64,000 nucleotides of DNA from Pontibacter populi (GCF_019336435.1 NZ_JAHWXQ010000003.1:372001-436000); one strand, 5' to 3'; shown: positions 1 to 9,700, counted from the first letter of the stretch. Program-made: numbers and translations. The notes: generated from the sequence alone by a model not told the origin.

Positions 1-1654
1 TATATTCGCCACCGTATTGGTCAGTAGCATTTCTTGGTGACCAGTCGTCGTACTCCGGGTAAGTGATGCGCTCGTTCGGGAACCAAGTACAGGGCTCCAC
101 GCCACGCTCTAAGGCTGCGGCATAAACTATAGGTTTAAACGTAGAGCCTACCTGGCGCCTGGATCGCACATGGTCATATTTAAAAACATGGTGGTTGATT
201 CCACCTACCCAGGCTTTTATTTCGCCGGAGTAAGGGTCCATCGAGAGCAGGCCGGCGTTCAGGAATTTATGGTAATAGGCCAACGAATCCATCGGCGACA
301 TGGTGCGTTGTTTGTTTCCCTGCCAGCTGAACACAATCATTGGGCGTTCTTTTCGGAAAGCCTCTATGATCTCAGCATCGGTTTTGCCATCGGCCTTTGC
401 TTTTTTGTAGCGGTCGGTACGGCGCATGGCTTCCTGCAGGAAACCAGCGCCGCGGCCCCACGGGTTGCGGCCGTTCCAGTGAGCATCAAACGTACGTTGC
501 AGGGCTGCCATTTTATTGCGAACAGCTTTCTCGGCGTGCTCCTGCATACCAGCATCTATTGTTGTATAGATCTTTAGCCCATCGGTATATAGGTTATAAG
601 GGTCACCGTTTTTCTTCTTTTTAGTTGCTACCCATTCCACCAGTTCCTGGCGCAATTGCTCCCGAAAATAGGGTGCCATGCCATCGTTATGGTTCGTAAC
701 AGTGTAATCCAGTTTAAGCGGTTTCTTTTTCAGATCTTCGGCTTTACCGGCTTCCAGGTAGCCGTATTTCACCATCTGGTTCAGCACTACATTACGTCTG
801 GTTTTCGACTTTTCGGGATTCAGGCGCGGGTTGTAGGTGGTGGTAGCTTTCAGCATGCCAATTAAAACGGCAGCTTCTTCGGTTTTCAGGTCTGCGGCAG
901 ATTTGTTGAAGAAACGACTCGAAGCCCGCTCGATGCCATACAGGTTTCCTCCCATCGGCACCGTGTTCAGGTATAGTTCCAGCAGTTCTTCTTTAGAATA
1001 AATACCTTCCAGTTTGCGGGCAATAATGATCTCGCGGAGCTTGTTTACCGGCATATCCCAGAACCAGAAATTCTTGCGGGGATACAAATTTTTCGCCAAC
1101 TGCTGACTAAGCGTACTGCCACCACCGGCACTCTGGTCCTGCATCAAGATAGATTTAACTATAACCCGGCCTAAACTGCGCACATCTACCCCGGCATGTT
1201 CATAAAACCGGGCATCTTCGGTGGCAACCAGCGCATGTATAGCAGCAGGAGCAATATCAGTATATTTAACATTAGTGCGGTCCTGTATATAATAGCGGCC
1301 CAGTAGCTCGCCACCGGCAGCATATACTTCCGATGCTGTATTGTTTTGCACCGATTTCAGTTCGTTACGCGAAGGCATGGCACCCATAGCGCCCATGTAT
1401 ACCAGCAGGTAAAAAAACGTGAAAAGAAGCACCATGTACAGGCCCGAACGGTAAGCAATGCGCAACACCGATCTGCGATCGCGGCGCCAGTTAAAGGTGC
1501 GCAGCCTGGCCCATTTCTGTTTCCAGTAAGCTGTAGTTAGTTTGGGTTTCTGGCTCCTGAAGAAGGCTGACCACTCTACCTTCATAAACCTGGCCAGTGG
1601 CTCCAGGATGCCGATTACTATGAGTCTGATTAATTTTAAAAGCGCGCGCTTCAT
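1..1654 (-). CDS. Class A penicillin-binding protein (PBP1A-like), 3' end outside window
   Basis: Bifunctional peptidoglycan synthase, anchored in the inner membrane and acting in the periplasm: it polymerises lipid II (glycosyltransferase) and crosslinks stem peptides (transpeptidase). About 551 residues are visible. A basic cytoplasmic N-terminus is followed by one membrane segment near residues 65-85, then the GT51 domain with EDARFYEH (candidate catalytic Glu146), GGSTLSQQLAKN and KLEGIYSKEELLELYLN. The transpeptidase SxxK motif is seen as GSTFKP (Ser504) close to the window edge; the SxN and KTG motifs and the stop lie beyond position 1. The start is the ATG at 1652-1654, just before the run of basic residues. 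The family assignment is secure; which paralogue (PBP1A, 1B or 1C) is less so. Confidence 0.9.
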   Translation of the reverse strand, partial: MKRALLKLIRLIVIGILEPLARFMKVEWSAFFRSQKPKLTTAYWKQKWARLRTFNWRRDRRSVLRIAYRSGLYMVLLFTFFYLLVYMGAMGAMPSRNELKSVQNNTASEVYAAGGELLGRYYIQDRTNVKYTDIAPAAIHALVATEDARFYEHAGVDVRSLGRVIVKSILMQDQSAGGGSTLSQQLAKNLYPRKNFWFWDMPVNKLREIIIARKLEGIYSKEELLELYLNTVPMGGNLYGIERASSRFFNKSAADLKTEEAAVLIGMLKATTTYNPRLNPEKSKTRRNVVLNQMVKYGYLEAGKAEDLKKKPLKLDYTVTNHNDGMAPYFREQLRQELVEWVATKKKKNGDPYNLYTDGLKIYTTIDAGMQEHAEKAVRNKMAALQRTFDAHWNGRNPWGRGAGFLQEAMRRTDRYKKAKADGKTDAEIIEAFRKERPMIVFSWQGNKQRTMSPMDSLAYYHKFLNAGLLSMDPYSGEIKAWVGGINHHVFKYDHVRSRRQVGSTFKPIVYAAALERGVEPCTWFPNERITYPEYDDWSPRNATDQYGGEY

Positions 1655-1831
1655 GTATGCTGTTAAATTCACTGCCTGTAACTATAGTTTATTATCGGCA
1701 GTTGGCGGATTGGACACAAATACTGCGCCATATCCAGATCCGGTTTGTAACGTAATTTCCGGCAAAATTGTGCAATTATAGTTTAAATTCCGTGGTTAGG
1801 TTACGTATCTATAGTTTAACTCAAACAAACT

Positions 1832-2557
1832 ATGGCAGGCACGGCACGTTTTAAATTCCACGCTACGCTTAACGTTTTCCTGGAGCTGCACAGGAAAGAC
1901 ACCTGGATAAACTATAGTTTCGTGGAGAGCCCGGCTGTGAAAGATGCCCTAGAAGCCATGGGTGTGCCGCACCCCGAAGTGAATGCTATAGTAGTGAATA
2001 GCAGTGCAGTTGACTTTACTTATAAGTTACAATCCGGCGACGAAGTTGAAGTTTACCCTAAAGGCTTTCAGGCAACTATAAACCTGATACCCAACTATAG
2101 TTCTCCATACACATTTGTGCTGGATGTACACTTGGGCAAGCTGGCGCGACTGCTCCGGTTACTGGGTTTCGATACTGTTTTTGATGCTGAATTATCCGAA
2201 AAAGAACTTGTAACGATAGCTGTAAACGAAAACCGGATTCTGCTGAGCCGTGGCGTAAACATCCTGAAACATAAAACGATAGCTTATGGGTACTGGCTGC
2301 GCTCTCAACAACCGGAAGAGCAATTACAGGAAGTGATCCGCTACTATAGTTTAAATGGCGAGTTCCAAGTTTTTACACGTTGTATGGTTTGCAATGGTGC
2401 TATAGTTCCGGTAGCCAAAGACAAGGTACAGGAGCAGCTTCCACCTAAATCAAAGCTATACTTTCATGAGTTTTACCAGTGCCAGCACTGCTGGCGTGTG
2501 TACTGGAAAGGCTCGCATTACGAGCGCATGCAGCAGTTTATTCGTAACCTGACCTAG
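1832..2557 (+). CDS. Ub-Mut7-C putative RNase with zinc ribbon
   Basis: The 241-residue protein has two parts. Residues 1-80 resemble the ubiquitin-like/ThiS-like fold that precedes Mut7-C domains (it ends SGDEVEVYPKG). Residues about 95-240 are a Mut7-C domain: it starts FVLDVHLGKLARLLRLLGFD, has the acidic/PIN-like pattern with LSRGVNILKH, and ends in a zinc ribbon made by CMVC and CQHC. Mut7-C domains are PIN-fold nucleases known from the C-terminus of the Mut-7 exonuclease, so a metal-dependent RNase is the likely activity; the substrate is unknown. It is transcribed away from the penicillin-binding protein gene and meets the permease gene tail to tail with a 4-base overlap. Its own coding sequence contains AACTATAGTT at 1910 and 2093. 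Confidence 0.85.
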   Translation: MAGTARFKFHATLNVFLELHRKDTWINYSFVESPAVKDALEAMGVPHPEVNAIVVNSSAVDFTYKLQSGDEVEVYPKGFQATINLIPNYSSPYTFVLDVHLGKLARLLRLLGFDTVFDAELSEKELVTIAVNENRILLSRGVNILKHKTIAYGYWLRSQQPEEQLQEVIRYYSLNGEFQVFTRCMVCNGAIVPVAKDKVQEQLPPKSKLYFHEFYQCQHCWRVYWKGSHYERMQQFIRNLT

Positions 2558-3852
2558 TGCACAAACAAGGCAAGGATACAGAACACATCTATGATCCAGA
2601 GTGTGATCGGAATCTTCCGGTACTCGCCATCAACTACTTTTAGCAAAGTATAGCTCAGGAAGCCCCAGATAATGCCCTGCGTAATAGAGTAAGTAAAAGG
2701 AATAAGCACCATCGCCAGGAAAGCAGGAATTGCATCGCTCAGGTGCAGCCAGTTAATACGGATAACCGGACGGATCATAAATGCCCCAACCAGCACCAGC
2801 GCCGGAGCCGTAGCAATAGCCGGAATCATAGACAGCAACGGAGCCAGAAACAGGAAAGGCAGAAAAAGCATGCCAGCTATCACTGCTGTTAATCCTGTTC
2901 GGCCACCCGCTTCAATCCCCACCGCCGACTCAACATAAGCCGTAGCCGGACTGGAGCCCAGCAAGCCAGAAATGGTAGTAGCCACAGCATCCACAAGCAA
3001 CGAGCGTTTGATATTGAGCGGTTCGCCGTGTTCATCCACCATGTTAGCAGCTTCTGCCAACCCTACAAACGTCGACAGGCTATCAAACAGATCGGTAAAA
3101 ACAAAAGCGAAAATAACGGGCCACAGCGCAAACTGCAGCGAATTAATAAGGTCGAGTTTTAGCAGCAGGCTGAAGTCCGGCGCAGAAAAGATACCTTGGA
3201 AATTAACTATAGTTTCGCTGCCCCACCAGCGACCCAGCGGGTAAGCCAGCAAGGTGGTGACGATGATCCCGATCAGGATGCCGCCCTTTACATTTTTTAC
3301 CAGCAGTACAGCCGTAAGCAGCAACCCGGCCAGGAAAGTAAGTATAGCAGGGCTCAGTTCGTTTACGCCAACTATAGTTCCGGGAGTTTGTACGATAAAG
3401 CGTGCATTTGCTAACCCGATCAGCGTAACAAACAAGCCAATACCGGCAGCAATAGCATAACGTAGCGGCTTTGGAATAGCTTTGATGATGTAAGTGCGGA
3501 TGTTAAAGACCGAAAGCAGCAGAAACACAATACCAGACCAGAACACAGCTCCCAGCGCAACAGCCCACGGTATGTTCATGCCAATAACGGCAGAGTAAGT
3601 AAAGAAAGCATTCAGCCCCATGCCGGGCGCGATCAGTACCGGATTTCGGGCATAAAGGCCCATTGCCACACTACTGATAAAGCAGACCAGCACAGTAGCC
3701 GTCAGCACTCCCGAAAACGGCAGGCCGGCCTCGCTCAAAATGCTTGGGTTAACCACAATAATATATGATGCTGCCAGAAAGGATGCAATTCCGGCAAAAA
3801 GCTCGGTTTGCAGCGTCGTGTTATTTTTCTTCAGCTCGAAAAAGTCAGGCAT
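2554..3852 (-). CDS. NCS2 family purine permease (AzgA-like)
   Basis: Inner-membrane transporter of the AzgA branch of NCS2 (adenine, guanine or hypoxanthine uptake by proton symport). The sequence is hydrophobic with about 12-14 membrane spans and carries the family motif APGMGLNAFFTY in the second span, plus the later acidic motif FVFTDLFDSLSTFVGLAEAA and a TAYVESAVGIEAGGRTGL block typical of this group. The frame stays open to a TTG at 3900, but the ATG at 3850-3852 gives the usual N-terminus (MPDFFELKKNNTTL) and is preferred. No purine operon surrounds it: it is monocistronic and convergent with the Mut7-C gene. The exact base specificity cannot be read from the sequence. Confidence 0.9.
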   Translation of the reverse strand: MPDFFELKKNNTTLQTELFAGIASFLAASYIIVVNPSILSEAGLPFSGVLTATVLVCFISSVAMGLYARNPVLIAPGMGLNAFFTYSAVIGMNIPWAVALGAVFWSGIVFLLLSVFNIRTYIIKAIPKPLRYAIAAGIGLFVTLIGLANARFIVQTPGTIVGVNELSPAILTFLAGLLLTAVLLVKNVKGGILIGIIVTTLLAYPLGRWWGSETIVNFQGIFSAPDFSLLLKLDLINSLQFALWPVIFAFVFTDLFDSLSTFVGLAEAANMVDEHGEPLNIKRSLLVDAVATTISGLLGSSPATAYVESAVGIEAGGRTGLTAVIAGMLFLPFLFLAPLLSMIPAIATAPALVLVGAFMIRPVIRINWLHLSDAIPAFLAMVLIPFTYSITQGIIWGFLSYTLLKVVDGEYRKIPITLWIIDVFCILALFVH

Positions 3853-3999
3853 AGGTAATGCAGGTTTAGCAACTATAAACTCCTTACGGGAATCCCGCAA
3901 AAGTATTAAAAATACGCCTTAGCAAACCATAAAATAGCAAAACGCTATACCTATAGCAGCTTCTAGCGTTAAAGTCTATTAAACTTAAACAGAGGCGAT

Positions 4000-4335
4000 A
4001 TGCAGAATAAAGAAGAACTGACAACCCTTACAAAAGTACTGACTAATGTGCGCAAGGAGGGTTATAAAACTGATTTTACAGTAGGCGACGATGGCCTGAT
4101 GCACACCATGGACAGCACGCTGAAGTTCGGTCCGGACCAGCTAAAGATCGTGAATTTTTACCGTTTTGAAGGCGAAAGTAATCCCGATGACATGGCTATA
4201 CTTTATGTGCTGGAAACGAACACAGGCGAGAAAGGTACCATTTCGGACGCTTATGGTCCCTACTCAGATTCTCAGGTGGAGGCCTTTATGCGGCAAGTGC
4301 CGGATATGGGTAAAAACCTTGACAGTCGCAGCTAA
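4000..4335 (+). CDS. Small conserved acidic protein upstream of ku
   Basis: A 111-residue soluble protein with no signal peptide. It resembles a small Bacteroidota family often mislabelled 'phosphoribosylpyrophosphate synthetase'; characteristic segments are VYRFEG-type FYRFEGESNPDD, AILYVLET and KGTISDAYGPYSD. It is far too short for PRPP synthetase and lacks its PRPP-binding loop, so that name should not be used. It ends 27 bases before ku and points the same way, so the three genes from here to ligD may be co-transcribed. The function is unknown. Confidence 0.75.
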   Translation: MQNKEELTTLTKVLTNVRKEGYKTDFTVGDDGLMHTMDSTLKFGPDQLKIVNFYRFEGESNPDDMAILYVLETNTGEKGTISDAYGPYSDSQVEAFMRQVPDMGKNLDSRS

Positions 4336-4362
4336 CCGATACACAACGCAAACTATAAAACT

Positions 4363-5148
4363 ATGAGAACAATATGGAAAGGATCGCTGGGTTTTGGCCT
4401 GGTGAACATCCCGGTAAAAATGTATAGCGCCACCAAAGACCGCCGCCTTGATTTTGACCTGATCGACCGCCGTAACCATGCCCGCGTACGGAACAAACGC
4501 GTGAACGAGAAAACCGGTGAAGAAGTGCCTTACAACGAGATCGTAAAAGCCTATAAATACGAAGGCAAATACGTGGAGCTGACCGACGAAGAACTGGAAA
4601 GGGCAGAAAACGAAAAGAACACTATCATACAAATGGATTCTTTTGTAGAGGAAGAAGACATAGACGAGATCTACTTTAAAAAGCCTTACTACCTGACTCC
4701 TGAAAAAGGGAACAAAACCGGCTATGGCCTGCTGCGTGATGCCATGCGCAAAACAGGCAAAGTTGGTATAGCCACCGTGGTGATGCGCTGCAAACAAGAC
4801 CTGGCTGTCATCCGTCCGCTGGGCGATGCGCTGGTGCTGCAGAAACTCCGTTTTGTGGAAGAAGTGAATAAAACCGAAGACCTGGACCTGCCGCATAAAG
4901 TAGATATCGGCGGGGCGCAGTTAGATATGGCTGTTGAACTTATCAATCAGTTTACCTCCGATTTCGACATTCGTGATTATACCGATACCTACACCGAAAA
5001 GCTGATGAAAATGATAGAAGCCAAGGCAAAAGGGAAAAAGAAACCTGCTGCTAAAAAAGTGGAAACTATCCCAACCAAAACAAAGGACCTGATGGCTCAG
5101 CTCAAAGCCAGCCTGAGTTCTGATCAGCCACGCATGCGTGCATCCTAA
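4363..5148 (+). CDS. ku: Ku DNA end-binding protein
   Basis: A 261-residue homodimeric prokaryotic Ku of usual length. It begins with the family hallmark RTIWKGSLGFGLVNIPVKMY and contains the beta-barrel core through the YFKKPYYLTPEK block; the C-terminus is a Lys-rich tail (AKAKGKKKPAAKK) of the kind that binds DNA or LigD. Ku rings slide onto double-strand break ends and recruit LigD for non-homologous end joining. ligD starts 26 bases downstream on the same strand, so the two form a classical NHEJ operon. Confidence 0.97.
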   Translation: MRTIWKGSLGFGLVNIPVKMYSATKDRRLDFDLIDRRNHARVRNKRVNEKTGEEVPYNEIVKAYKYEGKYVELTDEELERAENEKNTIIQMDSFVEEEDIDEIYFKKPYYLTPEKGNKTGYGLLRDAMRKTGKVGIATVVMRCKQDLAVIRPLGDALVLQKLRFVEEVNKTEDLDLPHKVDIGGAQLDMAVELINQFTSDFDIRDYTDTYTEKLMKMIEAKAKGKKKPAAKKVETIPTKTKDLMAQLKASLSSDQPRMRAS

Positions 5149-5174
5149 ACAGATATAAACTATAGCTACACGAT

Positions 5175-7709
5175 ATGGGCTTACAGAAGTATAACCAGAA
5201 ACGCAATTTCGGCGAAACACCTGAACCGGAAGGAAAGCAACAGAAACATAAAGGACAGCTGCGTTTTGTAGTGCAACGGCACCAGGCATCCACGCTGCAT
5301 TACGATTTCAGACTGGAGATGGAAGGGGTGCTTAAAAGCTGGGCAGTGCCGAAAGGACCGTCCATGAACCCGGCAGATAAGCGCCTGGCCATGCACGTAG
5401 AAGATCACCCGTATTCGTACCGCACCTTTGAAGGCAATATACCGGAAGGCAACTATGGCGCCGGCCACGTTGATATCTGGGACGAAGGTTTTTATAGTTC
5501 AGTAGAAACCGATGACCTCAAAGAAGGGGAGCAGCTGCTATTGCAGGGACTGGAAAATGGTAGCATAAGTTTTGTGCTGGATGGAGAAAAACTACAGGGG
5601 GCCTTCTCACTGGTGAAGATGAAAGGCCGCCAGGAAGGAGCCTGGTTGCTGGTGAAGAAGAAGGACGAACAAGCTGTGACAGAACCATATAACAGTGAAG
5701 ATCACCTGGGAAAGATCGCTAAAACAGCATCCCGAAAGCCTGCATCTAAAAGCGCCTCAACCAAATCAACCAAAACAAAGCCCATTGCCAGGAAGTCAAA
5801 GATGCCGCACAACATTGTGCCCATGATGGCGAAGCTCACCGATGGTCCTTTTGATGGCGATGACTGGATTTATGAGATAAAGTGGGATGGTTTCAGGGCA
5901 GTAGCTGAGGTGCAGGATGGCAACATAGAACTATACTCGCGAAACGGCAAATCGTATGGCGAAACTTACAAACCCATACTTGATAGTTTAAAGCAGTTGG
6001 GGCAGGATGCTGTGCTGGATGGTGAAATTGTAGTATTGAATGATAAAGGATATGCGACGTTTCAGCAACTCCAGAATTATCAGAACACGCCATCGGAGCA
6101 TCTGTACTTTTATGTGTTCGACCTGCTTTACCTGAACGGAGAAGACCTGCGCGATCTGCCTTTGCTGGAGCGTAAAAAGCACCTGGAAAGATTGCTAGCG
6201 GATGAATTGCCGGCGGTGCGTTACTCTGATCATGTGGTAGGGAATGGCAAAGCTTTCTTTAAGGAAGCGCAGCGCAACAATGTGGAAGGCATTATGGCCA
6301 AAAAAGCCGACAGTCCATATCGCACCGGCAAACGCAGCACGGAATGGCTCAAGATCAAAACACACATGCGTCAGGAAGCCGTAATTGCCGGTTTTACAGA
6401 ACCAAAAGGCAAGCGGAAACATATCGGCGCACTGCTGCTTGGCGTGTACGAAAATGGAAAGCTTACCTATGTTGGCCAGAGTGGTAGTGGCTTCAACATT
6501 AAATCGCTGGAAGCACTGAAGGCAAAACTTGATAAACTGGTACAAGCGGAGTCGCCGTTCGTGGGCAAAGTAAAGCCAAATGCGCCTGCCACCTGGGTTA
6601 AGCCGGAACTGGTAGCCGAAATAACCTTTGCCGAATGGACAAAGGAAGGCATTATGCGGCAGGCGATATACGAGGGATTGCGCGAAGATAAAAAATCAAC
6701 TGACGTCGTACGCGAAAACGCCATCCATACAACTGAAGCTGTAGAAGAAGCAGAACATCAACCAAAAGCAAAGAAAACGGAAACAAAGAAAGTGGCGACA
6801 TCAAAAGATAAAAACCGGACTACCCAAACTATAGCCGGGCAGGAAGTACAGTTCAGCAACCTGGATAAACTATACTGGCCCGATGAGCAGATTACCAAAG
6901 GCGACCTGATAGATTACTACCAAACTATAGCCGAGTTCATTTTGCCTTACCTGAAGAACAGGCCGCAGTCGCTTTTCCGCAACCCAGAAGGCATCGTAAA
7001 GCCCGGCTTTTTCCAGAAAGACGTAACACATGCGCCCGACTGGGTACGAACTATAAAACTGAAAGCTGAAAGCACCGGCGAAGATGTAGAGTACTTGGTA
7101 TGCGATAATAAAGCTACCCTGGCCTACATGAACAACCTGGGCTGCATTCAGCTAAACCCCTGGAACTCACGTATCCCCAATCTGGAAAAACCGGATTACA
7201 TGGTAATAGATTTAGACCCGGGGGAGAATACCTATGATGATGTGGTAGAAGTAGCGCTGGCAACCAAAGAAGTATTGGATAAGGCAGGAGCAGAAACATA
7301 CTGTAAAACATCCGGAGCGACCGGTATGCATATTTTTGTCCCGCTCGGCGCCAACTATAGCTTCGATCAGGCGCGTGACTTTGCGCATCTGGTGGCGCAG
7401 CTAGTGCACGAAAAGCTACCAAAACTCACCAGCCTGGAACGCAGCCCGAAAGAGCGACGCAAGCAGGTGTATTTAGACTTCCTGCAGAACTCCATCGGGC
7501 AAACTATAGCTTCGGCCTATACCGTCCGACCAAAACCCGGTGCAACTGTTTCTACGCCACTCAGTTGGGATGAGGTAAAACCAGGTTTGACTCCTGAAGC
7601 CTTCACGATCAAAAATGTACCAGCACGGATTAAGGAAAAAGGCGATCTTTTTAAAGGAGTGCTAGGCAAAGGTATAGATCTGCAAAAGTGCCTGGAGAAA
7701 TTGAAATAA
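5175..7709 (+). CDS. ligD: Multifunctional DNA ligase D (PE-LIG-POL)
   Basis: An 844-residue non-homologous end-joining ligase with all three LigD modules in the order phosphoesterase, ligase, polymerase. Residues about 28-160 are the 3'-phosphoesterase (His36, His42, Asp44 and His78 match the known metal and catalytic residues). A basic Lys/Thr/Ser linker (about 175-212) follows, then the ATP-dependent ligase with the nucleophile Lys236 in EIKWDG and its OB domain to about residue 510. A second charged linker leads to the AEP primase-polymerase from about residue 557, with the metal-binding pair Asp679/Asp681 in VIDLDPG and the SGATGMHIFVPL block. It fills in, cleans and seals ends held by Ku. 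The gene is closed by the hairpin at 7732. Confidence 0.97.
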   Translation: MGLQKYNQKRNFGETPEPEGKQQKHKGQLRFVVQRHQASTLHYDFRLEMEGVLKSWAVPKGPSMNPADKRLAMHVEDHPYSYRTFEGNIPEGNYGAGHVDIWDEGFYSSVETDDLKEGEQLLLQGLENGSISFVLDGEKLQGAFSLVKMKGRQEGAWLLVKKKDEQAVTEPYNSEDHLGKIAKTASRKPASKSASTKSTKTKPIARKSKMPHNIVPMMAKLTDGPFDGDDWIYEIKWDGFRAVAEVQDGNIELYSRNGKSYGETYKPILDSLKQLGQDAVLDGEIVVLNDKGYATFQQLQNYQNTPSEHLYFYVFDLLYLNGEDLRDLPLLERKKHLERLLADELPAVRYSDHVVGNGKAFFKEAQRNNVEGIMAKKADSPYRTGKRSTEWLKIKTHMRQEAVIAGFTEPKGKRKHIGALLLGVYENGKLTYVGQSGSGFNIKSLEALKAKLDKLVQAESPFVGKVKPNAPATWVKPELVAEITFAEWTKEGIMRQAIYEGLREDKKSTDVVRENAIHTTEAVEEAEHQPKAKKTETKKVATSKDKNRTTQTIAGQEVQFSNLDKLYWPDEQITKGDLIDYYQTIAEFILPYLKNRPQSLFRNPEGIVKPGFFQKDVTHAPDWVRTIKLKAESTGEDVEYLVCDNKATLAYMNNLGCIQLNPWNSRIPNLEKPDYMVIDLDPGENTYDDVVEVALATKEVLDKAGAETYCKTSGATGMHIFVPLGANYSFDQARDFAHLVAQLVHEKLPKLTSLERSPKERRKQVYLDFLQNSIGQTIASAYTVRPKPGATVSTPLSWDEVKPGLTPEAFTIKNVPARIKEKGDLFKGVLGKGIDLQKCLEKLK

Positions 7710-7731
7710 AGTATAGGTTAATATTTTCATT

Positions 7732-7761
7732 AAAAAGGACCTATTTTAGTCGGTCCTTTTT
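7732..7761. terminator. Bidirectional intrinsic terminator (ligD / OYE)
   Basis: Inverted repeat AAAAAGGACC / GGTCCTTTTT around a 10-base loop. It has an A-run on one side and a T-run on the other, and lies between the convergent ligD and reductase genes, so it can serve both strands. Confidence 0.85.
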
Positions 7762-7781
7762 AGATTTATAGTTTATAAAGT

Positions 7782-8855
7782 TTATACTTTGCGAGGCTTT
7801 GCCCGTTCGTACTGAGATGGCCAGGTATGCTCATAGCCAAGTTCCAGGGCAGCATGCATCGGAAAGTACGGGTCACGTAGAAGTTCGCGGGCTAGTAAAA
7901 CGATGTCGGCCTGGCCGGTTGTAACTATAGTTTCCGCTTCCTGCGCTGTCGTGATCATGCCAACAGCTCCGGTCATTATACCTGCTTCTTTTTTTACACG
8001 CTCAGCAAACTCCACCTGGTACAATGGGCCCACCGGAATTTTAGCAGCCGGCACATTTCCACCCGTAGAACAATCGATCAGATCGACCCCTTTCTCTTTT
8101 AGAATTCTTGCCAGCGCTACAGAATCTTCACCAGTCCAGCCACCTTCGGTCCAGTCTGTAGCTGAAATGCGTACAAATAGCGGGTAATCAGCAGGCCAAA
8201 CTTCCTTTACAGCTTCCGTTACTTCCAGCAATAATCGAATCCGTTTCTCGAAAGAGCCTCCGTATTCGTCTGTCCGTTTGTTACTTAGCGGGGAATAGAA
8301 TTCGTGGAGTAAGTAACCGTGGGCTGCATGGATCTCTATTACTTTAAAACCAGCTTCCAGCGATCTCACTGCTGCTGCCCTGAAATCTGAAATTACTTTC
8401 TGTATACCTTCTTTATCCAAAGCAAGTGGAGCAGGTTCTGTATCAGAAAAAGGAACAGCACTTGGTGCCACCGTTTCCCAGCCACCTTCTTCAGGAGCTA
8501 AAGCGGTACCGCCTTTCCATGGACTTTTATGGCTGGCTTTCCTCCCGGCATGTGCCAACTGTACACCCGGTACTGATTCTTGCGTCTCTAGAAAAGTGTT
8601 GATGCGTTTCCACATCGCAATATGGTCATCTTTCCAAAGACCAATATCATCCGGTGTAATTCTGCCTTCCGGCGATACTGCAGTTGCTTCGGCGATTACC
8701 AATCCGGCACCACCTACGGCACGGTTTCCTAAGTGCACCAGATGCCAGTCGTTCGCAAATCCATCTTCGCTGGAATACTGGCACATTGGGGATACAGCAA
8801 TTCTGTTTTTAAGCGTGATACTTTTTATAGTTAGGGGAGAAAATAAATTCGACAT
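7782..8855 (-). CDS. NADH:flavin oxidoreductase, old yellow enzyme (YqjM/NamA-like)
   Basis: A 357-residue FMN-dependent TIM-barrel ene-reductase that reduces activated C=C bonds with NAD(P)H. It starts LFSPLTIKSITLKNRIAVSP, has the YqjM-class Cys in SPMCQYSSEDG, the substrate-binding His pair in EIHAAHGYLLHEFYSPLSN, and the phosphate-binding C-terminal segment ending ILLARELLRDPYFPMHAA with an Arg. The length is that of the YqjM/thermophilic-like class. It is a single gene, convergent with ligD; a physiological substrate cannot be named (a stress or xenobiotic role is usual for the class). Confidence 0.93.
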   Translation of the reverse strand: MSNLFSPLTIKSITLKNRIAVSPMCQYSSEDGFANDWHLVHLGNRAVGGAGLVIAEATAVSPEGRITPDDIGLWKDDHIAMWKRINTFLETQESVPGVQLAHAGRKASHKSPWKGGTALAPEEGGWETVAPSAVPFSDTEPAPLALDKEGIQKVISDFRAAAVRSLEAGFKVIEIHAAHGYLLHEFYSPLSNKRTDEYGGSFEKRIRLLLEVTEAVKEVWPADYPLFVRISATDWTEGGWTGEDSVALARILKEKGVDLIDCSTGGNVPAAKIPVGPLYQVEFAERVKKEAGIMTGAVGMITTAQEAETIVTTGQADIVLLARELLRDPYFPMHAALELGYEHTWPSQYERAKPRKV

Positions 8856-8975
8856 TGTTGTAGTGTACGGTTTAACAGATTTATCAACTATAAACTCAGC
8901 GGAAGGTTTAGATGAGTTTCTTAATTTGGGTATTTCAACGAAAGGAGAAATCTGAGTTCTGTTTTTGACCTCTCC

Positions 8976-9566
8976 TTTTTGTCATTTCGAACGGAGTGAG
9001 AAATCTATTTCGGCTTAAAGGTTGCTACTCTACTATTCGAACCAAGCCTTTTCTTCCATAGCCACTTCCAAACCTGGGAGCTCTACTCACCTATCGTTTC
9101 AATCTGGCTTTGGTGCCCTCACAGCCGGGAAGCCTCGTCTTCGGGCATCGCGCTGCTGCTTTCTTGCTTCCCTCGTGCCTCGGGCTGCCTAAAGGCACCG
9201 CAACAAATCAAAGGCGCTCAACCCAAAGACTGATACGTTTCTCATAGCTATATTATTCTATAGTTTGAACCTGCTCGCTTCGAGATTGATCGTGGTGATA
9301 ATTTCAAAGGGACAGGTAAACCTGCCCTGATCGTGGTCTGTAACTATAGAACTATAGTTTAGAAGTTGGTAATGGCAGCAATTGTCCCCTTGCGGGGACT
9401 ATAAGGATGTGAAGGCAGTAACTATAGAACTACAGCCATCGACTACAACTATAGCCGGAAATCCCCTCTCGGGAGGGGTAGGGGTGGGTTAAAACCACAA
9501 CGATAAAACTATAGCAGTAACCTAAAGTTCCCCGCCTTAGACAAGGAGGCGCTGGGTGTGGTTGGA
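8976..9566 (-). repeat. Modular intergenic repeat, copy A
   Basis: Five modules can be aligned with copies B, C and D. In order: (1) GTCATTTCGAACGGAGTGAG at 8981; (2) the segment with CTTTGGTGCCCTC and CGTCTTCGGGCATCGCG, about 9040-9236; (3) CGAGATTGATCGTGGTGATA and AAAGGGACAGGTAAACCTG, about 9280-9335; (4) hairpin GTCCCC-TTGC-GGGGAC and CCTCTCGGGAGGGGTAGGGG, about 9380-9496; (5) hairpin CCCCGCCTT-AGAC-AAGGAGG, about 9530-9566. Copies B and C show the same modules in reversed order on the complementary strand, so A is a full inverted copy. No transposase is present. Confidence 0.85.
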
Positions 9567-9667
9567 CTTACGCTAACTATAGTTGCCAACAATATAAAAG
9601 TAGGGGAAGTACTCCTAACTCTCTCATGTCAATTACAAAACCAAATTAATAATGGTTCAGACAATAA

Positions 9668-9700
9668 AAAAGCCGCTCAAACTATAGTTCGAGCGGCTTC
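9668..9700 (-). terminator. Intrinsic terminator of the M13 peptidase gene, loop holds AACTATAGTT
   Basis: Stem AAGCCGCTC / GAGCGGCTT; the 12-base loop contains the palindrome AACTATAGTT, so the hairpin can continue into the loop. On the minus strand it is followed by a T-run (TTTTTTATTG). Confidence 0.88.

Noticed and set aside
170..865. Forward-strand open frames at the left edge
   Set aside because: They are antisense shadows of the penicillin-binding protein gene, which has a full set of motifs on the minus strand.
4000..4335. Annotation as phosphoribosylpyrophosphate synthetase
   Set aside because: The protein is about a third of the enzyme's length and lacks its PRPP and ATP loops; the label is a database error carried along in this family.
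8976..9566. Insertion sequence or integron cassette
   Set aside because: No transposase or integrase frame, and no terminal inverted repeat pair or target duplication was seen; the modules match other spacers and not a known IS.
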